A stretch of DNA of 64,000 bases from the NCBI RefSeq assembly GCF_000686885.1, contig NZ_JMLU01000009.1, positions 47,015-111,014 of the forward strand. Direction: 5' to 3'. The DNA is from Flavobacterium sasangense DSM 21067. Lineage in GTDB: Bacteria; Bacteroidota; Bacteroidia; Flavobacteriales; Flavobacteriaceae. The notes under the pieces were generated by a model. It saw only the letters and a list, made by a program, of their open reading frames with translations. It had not been told where the DNA came from and did not search any database. The number at the start of each line of letters is the position of its first letter. Within the stretch, counting starts at the first letter, position 1. A program made the position numbers and the translations under genes. Below are positions 1 to 8,490 of this stretch, piece by piece.

Positions 1-657
1 TGCTTTCACTTTGTCTTTTAGCTTATTCAAATATAAGTCATATAATTTTTCGAAAGTAGTTTTTGAATTACCAATTTCATGTGCTTTTTTATAATTTATT
101 TCTGCTTTTGCATAACGACTAAAATACACATCGATATAACCTTTTGCTAAATAACCATCGACTTTTGAAAGTGCCATTAATTCATCGGCATATTTTTGAG
201 ATTTTTTCTCACTTCCACCAATGATTCCAGGTAATTCGATGTATAACATTACCAATGCCCAACGCGTTTCGATATGTTTAGAGTCTAATTTCGCAGCGGT
301 TAAAAATGATTCTTCTACTTCATCAATCATTCCTAAAGCCTTGAATTTATTAGATTCTTTGGCTTTCATTCCCAGTGCTCCACCATATTTGTACCAATAA
401 TTTGCGTTTTTAGGATAACTAACTTTAAGCTTTTTATAGTTAGTTATTGCGGTATTCCAATCTTTTTGATGTCCAGCAATATCGCCAAGATATTCAATGG
501 TTTTGGTATGATTTGGTTGCGATTTTAAATGTTCGGAAAATAGTTTTTCGGCTTCGTTGTATTTTTTTTGAGCATACAATTTCTCCGCCTTTTCAAACGT
601 TGATTGCGAAAAGACTGAAAACGAAAGTATTAGAAAAAAGATTTGGATGTTTTTCAT
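1..657 (-). CDS. TPR-repeat secreted protein (3' end outside window)
   Basis: Reading leftwards from an ATG at 657 gives 219 uninterrupted codons that run off the window edge, so the C-terminus is missing. The N-terminus (MKNIQIFFLILSFSVFSQS) is a typical Sec signal peptide ending in a Bacteroidota-style FSQ cleavage site, so the protein is exported, probably to the periplasm. The mature part is made of helical repeats such as AEKLYAQKKYNEAEKLF and YLGDIAGHQKDWNTAITNYK, which match the tetratricopeptide pattern (A/G at position 8, A at 20). TPR proteins act as protein-protein scaffolds; no enzymatic motif is visible and no partner can be named. It is divergent from the alpha-2-macroglobulin gene, with about 108 bp between the two starts. 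Confidence 0.85.
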   Translation of the reverse strand, partial: MKNIQIFFLILSFSVFSQSTFEKAEKLYAQKKYNEAEKLFSEHLKSQPNHTKTIEYLGDIAGHQKDWNTAITNYKKLKVSYPKNANYWYKYGGALGMKAKESNKFKALGMIDEVEESFLTAAKLDSKHIETRWALVMLYIELPGIIGGSEKKSQKYADELMALSKVDGYLAKGYIDVYFSRYAKAEINYKKAHEIGNSKTTFEKLYDLYLNKLKDKVKA

Positions 658-765
658 TTTTCAAAAATAGTGAAATGATTTTAGTTAATTTTACTTACAA
701 AAAATTATTTTTTTTCGTCCCAACCTTTTTATCCTTTTTATACTCTATAAATAAAAACCCAATTT

Positions 766-3700
766 ATGAAATTCAAAATTTTCCTTTTTAGTTTACTTAT
801 AAGCACTTTTACTTTTTCTCAAAATTTCGAAGAACAGTGGAAAGAAGTCATGCAACTTGAATTAGACGGAAAAACAAAATCAGCAGACGAAATTGTAACT
901 AAAATTTACAGAAAGGCGAATCGAAAAAACAATGAACCCGAGATTATTAAATGTTTTTTCTACAAATCAAAATTTCTACAAGTTTTGGATGAAAATGCAA
1001 GTGAGAAAATAATATTGGACATCAAAGAGGAAATCAAGGAGGCTTCAAAACCTAGTAAAGGGGTTTTAAATTATATCTATGCTCAATTGCTAACTCAATA
1101 TTTGAACAAAAATGCTACTAATATCTATAAGCGAACTCCTATTCAAGATAATACATCACAAGATTTTTCAACTTGGTCATATCAAGATTTTACAAATGAA
1201 ATTGAAAAAGCGTTTGACGAATCAGTAAAATACAAAGTAGAATTACGACAAACTTCTGTCAAAGACTATAAAGAAATTTTTAAAATTTCACCTTTTCTAG
1301 ACGGAGCAAATTATTCGTTGTATGATTTTTTAAGTGTAAAATACATCCAATTTTTGACTTCAAAACACAATTTTTATGGTATTTCCAAAACAGAGGCATT
1401 TATACAATCATCTAATTTATTCTATGAAAACAGTGAACGTTTTATCAAAATAGATAATCAGAAATTTGATAATAAAAATTTTCAAAAACTGATTTCTTTC
1501 TACCAAGAAAAAGAAATATTTGCTAAAAACCAAAATTTAAGGGATCAATTTTATTTTGAACGATTGCAATTTTTTCATGATGAAATAAAGAATTATGATT
1601 TATTCGTTGAAAAATTATCCGCTTTAGAAAAAGAAACTAATTTTTTATTCCTGAAACAAAATATTAGAATTGAATTAGCAAAACACTACCATTCTGAGGG
1701 ATATAACACTAAAGACAAGGAAAAAGTCATACAAGCATTAGAATATGCTGAATTAGTTCTCTCTCAAAATGAAAATAATAATGCTCTTTTTGAAGCAGAA
1801 TACCTAAAGAACAACATACAAGGAAAATCACTTAATATTACTGTAAAAAAAACACTTTACGCTAATCAAAACATTAGAGCTTTCATAAACTTTAAAAACA
1901 TTGACACTTTAAAAGTATCTTATTTCAAGCTTCCGTCTAAGAACAATAAATGGTTTAAAAGTTATTCAAAGAACACAAAAGATTCTTTGGTTAACAATTT
2001 TATTTCTAAGAATAAGCCTTTAAAAACATATTACAAAACTTTGCCAAAGGGAGAAAAACTCTTTAATAGTTCTACTGAAATTTTACTCGAAAAAATAGAA
2101 GTCGGAAATTATTTGTTAGTTATAGAAAACAAAACTAATTCTAACAGTTTAGAAACAATAAAATCATATGAGCATATAACAGTAACAAATATGATTTATC
2201 ATTCGAATTACAACAACAAAGAAGAAGTCTTTTTCATTTATGATAGAAAGACTGGAAAACCAATAGAAAATGTAATCGTTAAAAATAATGACACATCAAC
2301 TTTATCAAACAAAAATGGAAAAGCATTCTTTTTAAAAAAAGAATACAAAAAAGATGAAAATAATTTTTCAAGTCTTCACTTTATAAAAGACAATGATACA
2401 ATAGTCGATGAATATTATAAAGAAAGATTATTAACCAACGAATATGAAAAAAATGAAGAAGTATTTGAAGCCAAAGCTAATGTGTATTTTGACAGGGCTA
2501 TCTACCGTCCTGGCCAAAAAGTTCTTTACAAAGGAATAATCATTGAAAACAAAAATAAAAAGAAAAACATTGTTCCTTTCTTGTCTGTAGCTGTAAGAAT
2601 TGAAGATGTTAACAACAAAATAATTAAAGAATATGAAGTCCAAACTAATGAGTATGGCTCATTTTCGGGAGAGTTTGATATTCCAAAAAATGTTCTAACA
2701 GGAGAATTTTCATTATATATTAGTGAACCAGAAAACTACGAAATTGATAAAAAATATTATAATGAAAAAGAAGATGAACACTCTTTTTGGGACTATGTAG
2801 ATTTTGATGAATACGGAAATTTCAGTTTTAAAGTTGAAGAATATAAAAGACCAACATTTGAAATCAATTTTAATGATATCAAAGAAAGATATACTATTGG
2901 TGATACTTTAAAAATAAAAGGCAATGCTAAAGCACTAGCTGGAAGCAACATAACTGAAGCGAAAGTCAAATATACATTTTCAAAATCCATTTTAGATATA
3001 AAAGACAATTATTCTGAATACGTTTTTGAAAAGGAAACAAAAACAGATAATGAAGGGAACTTCGAAATTGAACTAATTGCAAACGATTCAATATTAAAAA
3101 ATAATCAAATCGAAAATATAAGTTTTTATATAAATGTAGAAATAACAGATTTGAATGGAGAAACTAAAATAGGTAAAAAAGAAGTTTATGTGAATCAAAA
3201 AACTATAAAACTATTACCAATAGTAAATAATGAATATTTCAAAGAAGATAACAACAAGATAACTATAAAAAGTACCAATTATAATAATTATCCTATTGAT
3301 TGCAAAGGCGAGATAAAAATTTATCAAATCAAAGAAAAGACATTTTTAATAAATCGAAATACATTCCCTGAGCTTAAAAATATTTCAAGAGAAGAATTTA
3401 CCAATTTATTCCCGCATGAACCATATGAAAGTTCTGATTTGGATTCGGAAAAAATTTTAATCAAGACTATTTTTTTTGATACTCAAAAAGAAAGAAACAT
3501 TAATTTATCATTCCTTAAAACATTAAATTTAGGAAAATATCAAGCTGATATTTCTACAATTGACATAAAAGGTGACACTATACAAACTTCCAACAATTTT
3601 ACACTTAATTCAAAAGTAAATCCACATCTAAATAAAACCGATCTGTTTACTTTTAAACCAAATGACAACCCTAATTTAAACTATTTTGAAATAGTTTTTT

Positions 3701-6700
3701 ATTCTGCTATACCTAATTTATATATCACAACAAGAGCTTATGAAGATGAAAATGAATTTCATTTAGAAACGATTCAATTAGTGAATGGAAAAGGAATTCT
3801 TAAAATTAGAAAAAAACAAAATTTAGATAATTCATACCAATTTCAATTTGTTTCCTTTTGGGAAAATTCAGCTTATGAAAAAAACCACAAGATTAACAAG
3901 ATTATAAAAGCTTCCAAATTAGACTTTGAAATTCTAAGTATAAGAAATAAAATTGAACCTGGAAGTTTAGAAAACTGGGTTTTTAAAATCAAAGATCAAA
4001 AACTTGAATCTGAAATTTTAGCTAGCATGTACGATTCTTCGCTAGATTTATTTTCTAAACAAAATTGGCAAAATACTTATTTTTATGAATACGAAAAAAA
4101 CCCTAACAAACCTCAGTTTTATTACTTAAATAGAGAATTCGATACTAAAACAATGAATATTTATGGTTTACAAAACAATATTCAAAATTTTACTTACTTA
4201 TATATTCCGAAACCAGAAATTAATTGGTACGGATTTGAATATTTAAGCAAAAATATTACATGGTCACAAAGAAAATATCAAAAAGAGTTAAATATAGTAG
4301 CCGAAATACCAAATGGAGCTAAATTAGTTTATGGTGTAGTTTCAGATGAATTAGGTCCTATTCCTGGAGCAAATATAATTATCAAAGGCACTACAAGAGA
4401 AACGACTACTGACTTTGATGGTAAATATCAAATTTTTGCTTTAACAGGTGAAACGCTTGTTATTACTTATACTGGAAAAAAAATGGTATCAAATGAAATT
4501 AATTCTTCAATGATTAATATTTCATTAAAAGATGATATTGTTGAAGGAAAAGTCGTTGAAATTGTTGGCGCTATGGGAATTAAAAGAAAAGTTGACGCTA
4601 TTACTTTTTCTGATCTAATAATTAGTGGAGCTGAACTATCGCAAGCTAGTAATCCAAATGTCCTTCAATCTTTAGCAGGAAAAGTTTCTGGGTTAACCAT
4701 TGAAACAGCTACTAATGGCATTAACCCATCAACTAGAATTGTTTTAAGAGGAAACCGTTCGATCTCTGGGAATAACGATGCTTTAGTAGTAATCGATGGT
4801 GTAATTTCAAATGCAAACATTTTAGGAAATATAAAACCAGACGCAATTCATGAAGTATCTGTTTTAAAAGGAGCACAAGGAGCTGCTTTATATGGCGAAC
4901 AAGGGTTAAATGGTGTTATTATAATTACAACAAAAAATGCTTTGAAAGAATTAGCTCAGGTAAAAACAAGAACTAACTTCAATGAAACCGCTTTCTTTTA
5001 TCCGCATCTAACAACGGATTCTGAAGGAAAAGTCAATTTTAAATTTATTACACCTGAATCTCTTACCAAATGGAAACTTCGCATGTATGCGCACAATAAA
5101 AAAGCAGAAACAGGTTATTTAGAAGCTGATATTATTTCGCAAAAGGATTTAATGATTATGCCAAACATGCCTCGATTTGTAAGAGAAAATGATAGCATAA
5201 CAGTAACTGCAAAAGTAGCCAACCTAACCAACGAAGCCAAATCAGGAATTGCGCTGCTTCAATTATTTGATGCTACCTCAGGAAAATCAATCGATATTGA
5301 AACTTTAAACAGTAAGAATACTAAAAACTTTAATTGTAAAGCAAAAGAAAATACTGCTGTAAGTTGGACCATAAGTATTCCTGAAGGCTTACAAGGTTTA
5401 CAATACAAAATCATTGCTAAGTCGGGTAATTTTTCAGATGGGGAAGAAAATATTTTACCTGTTTTAAGTAATTCGATTTTAGTTACCGAAAGCATTCCGT
5501 TATGGGTTCGTGAAAAAAGTAAAAAAGAAGTAGTTTTCGAAAATTTAAAAAACAATGATTCCAAAACGTTGCGAAATCATTTGTTTACTTTGGAATATAC
5601 TTCAAATCCGGTTTGGATGGCCATTCAATCGCTTCCTTATTTGATGGAATACGAACACGAGTGTGCGGAACAAACGTTTTCTCGTTACTGTGCCAATTTT
5701 ATTGCAAAAGAAATTATTAGTAGTAATCCTAAAGTAGAAAGCGTATTTGAATCTTGGAAAAAGGAAGGAAAAACGAAATCTAAGTTAGAAATTAATGAAG
5801 AACTAAAATCGATATTATTAGCTGAAACTCCATGGTTTTTTGATACTGATGAAAATGCGAAAAACAAACGTCTAGCTTTACTTTTCGACTTGAATACTTT
5901 GAAAGAATCGTCAAATGCTACATTTAAAAAACTAGAAGATAAAATGATGCCTTCTGGTGGTTTCCCATGGTTTAATGGCGGAAATGAAAGTCGTTATATC
6001 ACCCAACACATTTTAGGAGGATTAGGTCACTTGGACAAACTTTTCCCTAATTCGGACAATAATTTTGATAACATTACCAAAAAAGCAATTCCGTATTTAG
6101 ACGCTAAATTTATCGAAAGCAAAAGACTTAATAAACTTTCTTCTCCAAGTTACAATCCTACCGATATTCATTATTTATACACTAGAAGTTTTTATTTGAA
6201 ACAATATCCAATTTCTAAACAAATAGATTCCATAATCAAAGTAGATTTAGCTGATTTGAAGAAAAAATGGTTGGATTATTCGCTATATCAAAAAGGGATG
6301 ATGGCTTTAGTAATGCATCGATTTAATGAAAAAGAATTTGCTAAAAAAATCATTACGCATTTAAAAGAAACGTCGGCATCTAATGAAAATGATGGTATGT
6401 ATTGGATTGACAATCGAAATGGCTATTATTGGTATGAATCGAAAATAGAAACACAAGCCTTAATCATTGAAGCTTTTGCCGAAATTGAAAATAATACCAA
6501 ATCAATTGATGCCATGAAAGTGTGGTTAATTCGAAACAAGCAAATAAAAAACTGGAATACAACCAAATCAACTTCGGAAGCCATTTATGCTCTATTATTG
6601 CAAGGAACCGATTGGACTACAGTAAAAGACAATACAAAGTTTAAAATTGGAAGCGAAAAAATCTTAAGTCAAAAACTTACAACTAAAGACAAAGAAGCAG

Positions 6701-7269
6701 AAACAGGCTACATTAAAATGAACTGGAACGCATCAGAAATATCTAAAGAGATGGCTACAATTTCTGTTGATAATAAATCGGAAGTTCCGGGTTATGGTGG
6801 TGTGTATTGGCAATATTTTGAGAATTTAGAGAAAATAAAAAGTGACAATAAAGGAGAAACTCAAATTCAAAAAGAGTTATTTAAAAATGTAACTACAAAA
6901 GCGGGCACAGAATTGATTCCAATTACAAAAGAAACTTTAAAAGTGGGTGATTTGATTACGATTCGCTTAACTATAAAAACGGAAGTTGATTTAGAATATG
7001 TGCATTTAAAAGATTTACGAGCTTCGTGTTTTGAACCTGTAAATGTGATTTCAAAATACATATGGGATGGAGCAAGTTACTACATGAGTACAAAAGACGT
7101 GGCAACTCATTTCTTTTTTGACTCTATAAAACAAGGAACTTACATTATTGATTACGAAGTGAGAATAACAAATTCAGGTAGTTTTAACAACGGAATAGCA
7201 ACTTTACAAAGCATGTATGCACCAGAATTTTCTAGTCATTCAAAATCGGAAAAAGTAAAAATTAACTAA
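766..7269 (+). CDS. Alpha-2-macroglobulin-like protein with inserted TonB-plug module
   Basis: 2167 residues with an N-terminal Sec signal (MKFKIFLFSLLISTFTFSQ) and no lipobox. The C-terminal half has the A2M layout: a macroglobulin stretch beginning around residue 1400 (FYPHLTTDSEGKVNFKF), then a thioester motif C1633-A-E-Q1636 in a helical alpha/alpha-toroid region, then a C-terminal receptor-like domain. Bacterial A2Ms are thought to trap foreign proteases in the periplasm through the thioester. The oddity is residues about 1186-1395: a carboxypeptidase-regulatory-like domain (GPIPGANIIIKGTT, DFDGKYQI) followed by a TonB-receptor plug of SusC type (NPNVLQSLAGKVSGL, VLRGNRSISGNNDALVVIDG, LYGEQGLNGVIIITTK) with no beta-barrel after it. 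The first 900 residues are Asn/Lys/Glu-rich and include an MG2-like segment (FDRAIYRPGQKVLYKG, about 576-591). It is followed at 3 bp by a smaller regulatory-domain protein, probably co-transcribed. Confidence 0.9.
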   Translation: MKFKIFLFSLLISTFTFSQNFEEQWKEVMQLELDGKTKSADEIVTKIYRKANRKNNEPEIIKCFFYKSKFLQVLDENASEKIILDIKEEIKEASKPSKGVLNYIYAQLLTQYLNKNATNIYKRTPIQDNTSQDFSTWSYQDFTNEIEKAFDESVKYKVELRQTSVKDYKEIFKISPFLDGANYSLYDFLSVKYIQFLTSKHNFYGISKTEAFIQSSNLFYENSERFIKIDNQKFDNKNFQKLISFYQEKEIFAKNQNLRDQFYFERLQFFHDEIKNYDLFVEKLSALEKETNFLFLKQNIRIELAKHYHSEGYNTKDKEKVIQALEYAELVLSQNENNNALFEAEYLKNNIQGKSLNITVKKTLYANQNIRAFINFKNIDTLKVSYFKLPSKNNKWFKSYSKNTKDSLVNNFISKNKPLKTYYKTLPKGEKLFNSSTEILLEKIEVGNYLLVIENKTNSNSLETIKSYEHITVTNMIYHSNYNNKEEVFFIYDRKTGKPIENVIVKNNDTSTLSNKNGKAFFLKKEYKKDENNFSSLHFIKDNDTIVDEYYKERLLTNEYEKNEEVFEAKANVYFDRAIYRPGQKVLYKGIIIENKNKKKNIVPFLSVAVRIEDVNNKIIKEYEVQTNEYGSFSGEFDIPKNVLTGEFSLYISEPENYEIDKKYYNEKEDEHSFWDYVDFDEYGNFSFKVEEYKRPTFEINFNDIKERYTIGDTLKIKGNAKALAGSNITEAKVKYTFSKSILDIKDNYSEYVFEKETKTDNEGNFEIELIANDSILKNNQIENISFYINVEITDLNGETKIGKKEVYVNQKTIKLLPIVNNEYFKEDNNKITIKSTNYNNYPIDCKGEIKIYQIKEKTFLINRNTFPELKNISREEFTNLFPHEPYESSDLDSEKILIKTIFFDTQKERNINLSFLKTLNLGKYQADISTIDIKGDTIQTSNNFTLNSKVNPHLNKTDLFTFKPNDNPNLNYFEIVFYSAIPNLYITTRAYEDENEFHLETIQLVNGKGILKIRKKQNLDNSYQFQFVSFWENSAYEKNHKINKIIKASKLDFEILSIRNKIEPGSLENWVFKIKDQKLESEILASMYDSSLDLFSKQNWQNTYFYEYEKNPNKPQFYYLNREFDTKTMNIYGLQNNIQNFTYLYIPKPEINWYGFEYLSKNITWSQRKYQKELNIVAEIPNGAKLVYGVVSDELGPIPGANIIIKGTTRETTTDFDGKYQIFALTGETLVITYTGKKMVSNEINSSMINISLKDDIVEGKVVEIVGAMGIKRKVDAITFSDLIISGAELSQASNPNVLQSLAGKVSGLTIETATNGINPSTRIVLRGNRSISGNNDALVVIDGVISNANILGNIKPDAIHEVSVLKGAQGAALYGEQGLNGVIIITTKNALKELAQVKTRTNFNETAFFYPHLTTDSEGKVNFKFITPESLTKWKLRMYAHNKKAETGYLEADIISQKDLMIMPNMPRFVRENDSITVTAKVANLTNEAKSGIALLQLFDATSGKSIDIETLNSKNTKNFNCKAKENTAVSWTISIPEGLQGLQYKIIAKSGNFSDGEENILPVLSNSILVTESIPLWVREKSKKEVVFENLKNNDSKTLRNHLFTLEYTSNPVWMAIQSLPYLMEYEHECAEQTFSRYCANFIAKEIISSNPKVESVFESWKKEGKTKSKLEINEELKSILLAETPWFFDTDENAKNKRLALLFDLNTLKESSNATFKKLEDKMMPSGGFPWFNGGNESRYITQHILGGLGHLDKLFPNSDNNFDNITKKAIPYLDAKFIESKRLNKLSSPSYNPTDIHYLYTRSFYLKQYPISKQIDSIIKVDLADLKKKWLDYSLYQKGMMALVMHRFNEKEFAKKIITHLKETSASNENDGMYWIDNRNGYYWYESKIETQALIIEAFAEIENNTKSIDAMKVWLIRNKQIKNWNTTKSTSEAIYALLLQGTDWTTVKDNTKFKIGSEKILSQKLTTKDKEAETGYIKMNWNASEISKEMATISVDNKSEVPGYGGVYWQYFENLEKIKSDNKGETQIQKELFKNVTTKAGTELIPITKETLKVGDLITIRLTIKTEVDLEYVHLKDLRASCFEPVNVISKYIWDGASYYMSTKDVATHFFFDSIKQGTYIIDYEVRITNSGSFNNGIATLQSMYAPEFSSHSKSEKVKIN

Positions 7270-7272
7270 TTT

Positions 7273-8439
7273 ATGAAGTATTTCATTTTGCTATTTTTCT
7301 CTATAAATAGCTTCTCACAAGTTCTTTTTGAAGGTGTCATTAAAGATGCTGCAACCAAAGAAGTCTTGCAAGGAGCCTCCATTTATGTTCCAAATTCTTC
7401 TCGTGGAACTTACAGTGATTTTGAAGGAAAATTTAGTTTAGAGCTTCCCATCACAACTAAGGAAATTATAATTAGTTATGTGGGATATATTACCATAAAA
7501 ACGGGTCTGAATCTATCCGATGGTAATAATATTAATAAAACCATTTATTTAAGAGAAATTAAAAACGAATTAAATGAAGTTGTTTTCATCAAACAGAAAC
7601 ATGACAAAAATTGGGAAAGAATGTTTGAAATTTTCAAAGCAAATTTTATAGGGAATAGCGATATTGCTAGAGAAGCCGAAATTTTAAATCCTGAAGATAT
7701 AATCTTAAATGAAGAAAAAACTCCTGAAAAATATAATCTTATTGCTAACGCAAATAAACCATTACAAATTAGAAACAAAGCTACCGGTTATGTCATAAGT
7801 TATGAATTAATACAATTTAATCATACTGTTATTGGGCAAAATCAAATATTTACTTTTTATTTAGGATACCCATTCTTTAAAGACATCACAAAAGAAGAAA
7901 AGCTAAATCCTAAAAAAATTTCAAAAAACAGATTAGAAGCCTATTTAGGTTCCTCAATGCATTTTGTTAGAGCCTTATTTAATGAGAAGTTACAGGAAGA
8001 AGGGTTTAGTGTGAGAGAACTAATCAAAGTGCCAAATCCAGATTATCCTGATGAAAAAGAGGTTGAAAAAATAGTTGCAAAAGCAAAGCTTACTAACGAT
8101 TATTCTCTAATTAGAAAATTACCAGAAAAAGAAATCAATAAATTAGGAACTATTCCTTTGCCTATTTCTAAATTTACAATTCAAGAAAACGAAAAGAAAT
8201 TTATAAAATTTGACAATTACATTAACGTAACCTATACTAAGGCTGCTCCTGATGAAAAATTTTTAATTTTTACCACAAAAGAAAACGCAAATTTTCAAGT
8301 CTCGCAATTAAAAAATGAAGATGAAGCTGTTGAATATTTTGCTGATGGAAATTACTACAACCCCGCCAACCTATTTTTTTATGGCTATATGGGTTGGAAA
8401 AAAGTTGGAGATATGTTACCTTTTGACTATCAACCATAA
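7273..8439 (+). CDS. Carboxypeptidase-like regulatory domain protein
   Basis: 388 residues. A short Sec signal (MKYFILLFFSINSFSQ) is followed at about residues 18-98 by a carboxypeptidase-D-regulatory-like domain (FEGVIKDAATKEVLQGASIY, GTYSDFEGKFSLELP, SYVGYITI), the beta-sandwich found at the N-terminus of many Bacteroidota outer-membrane proteins. The remaining 290 residues show no motif I recognise and no TonB barrel or plug, so the role is unknown. It starts 3 bp after the alpha-2-macroglobulin-like gene, which carries the same kind of domain, so the two probably form one operon and may act together at the cell envelope. A strong hairpin terminator follows the stop codon. Confidence 0.85.
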   Translation: MKYFILLFFSINSFSQVLFEGVIKDAATKEVLQGASIYVPNSSRGTYSDFEGKFSLELPITTKEIIISYVGYITIKTGLNLSDGNNINKTIYLREIKNELNEVVFIKQKHDKNWERMFEIFKANFIGNSDIAREAEILNPEDIILNEEKTPEKYNLIANANKPLQIRNKATGYVISYELIQFNHTVIGQNQIFTFYLGYPFFKDITKEEKLNPKKISKNRLEAYLGSSMHFVRALFNEKLQEEGFSVRELIKVPNPDYPDEKEVEKIVAKAKLTNDYSLIRKLPEKEINKLGTIPLPISKFTIQENEKKFIKFDNYINVTYTKAAPDEKFLIFTTKENANFQVSQLKNEDEAVEYFADGNYYNPANLFFYGYMGWKKVGDMLPFDYQP

Positions 8440-8440
8440 A

Positions 8441-8472
8441 AAAAAACGACCTGATTTCTCAAGTCGTTTTTT
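8441..8472. terminator. Bidirectional rho-independent terminator
   Basis: A10-like arm 8441-8450 (ending in CGAC) pairs with 8463-8472 (GTCG then T run). The stem continues inwards with TGA/TCA around a TTTC loop. The A run before and T run after make it work on both strands, fitting its place between the convergent genes ending at 8439 and 8491. Confidence 0.85.
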
Positions 8473-8490
8473 TTATTATTTGTTTAGAAA

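Noticed and set aside
447..791. 114-residue + strand reading frame
   Set aside because: It runs antisense through the signal peptide and first repeats of the TPR gene, with implausible composition; it is a shadow of that gene.
4310..4960. Assembly chimera joining a SusC-like gene to the alpha-2-macroglobulin gene
   Set aside because: The frame is uninterrupted on both sides, the inserted part has domain-clean limits, and macroglobulin sequence resumes directly after it, so a true fusion is more likely.
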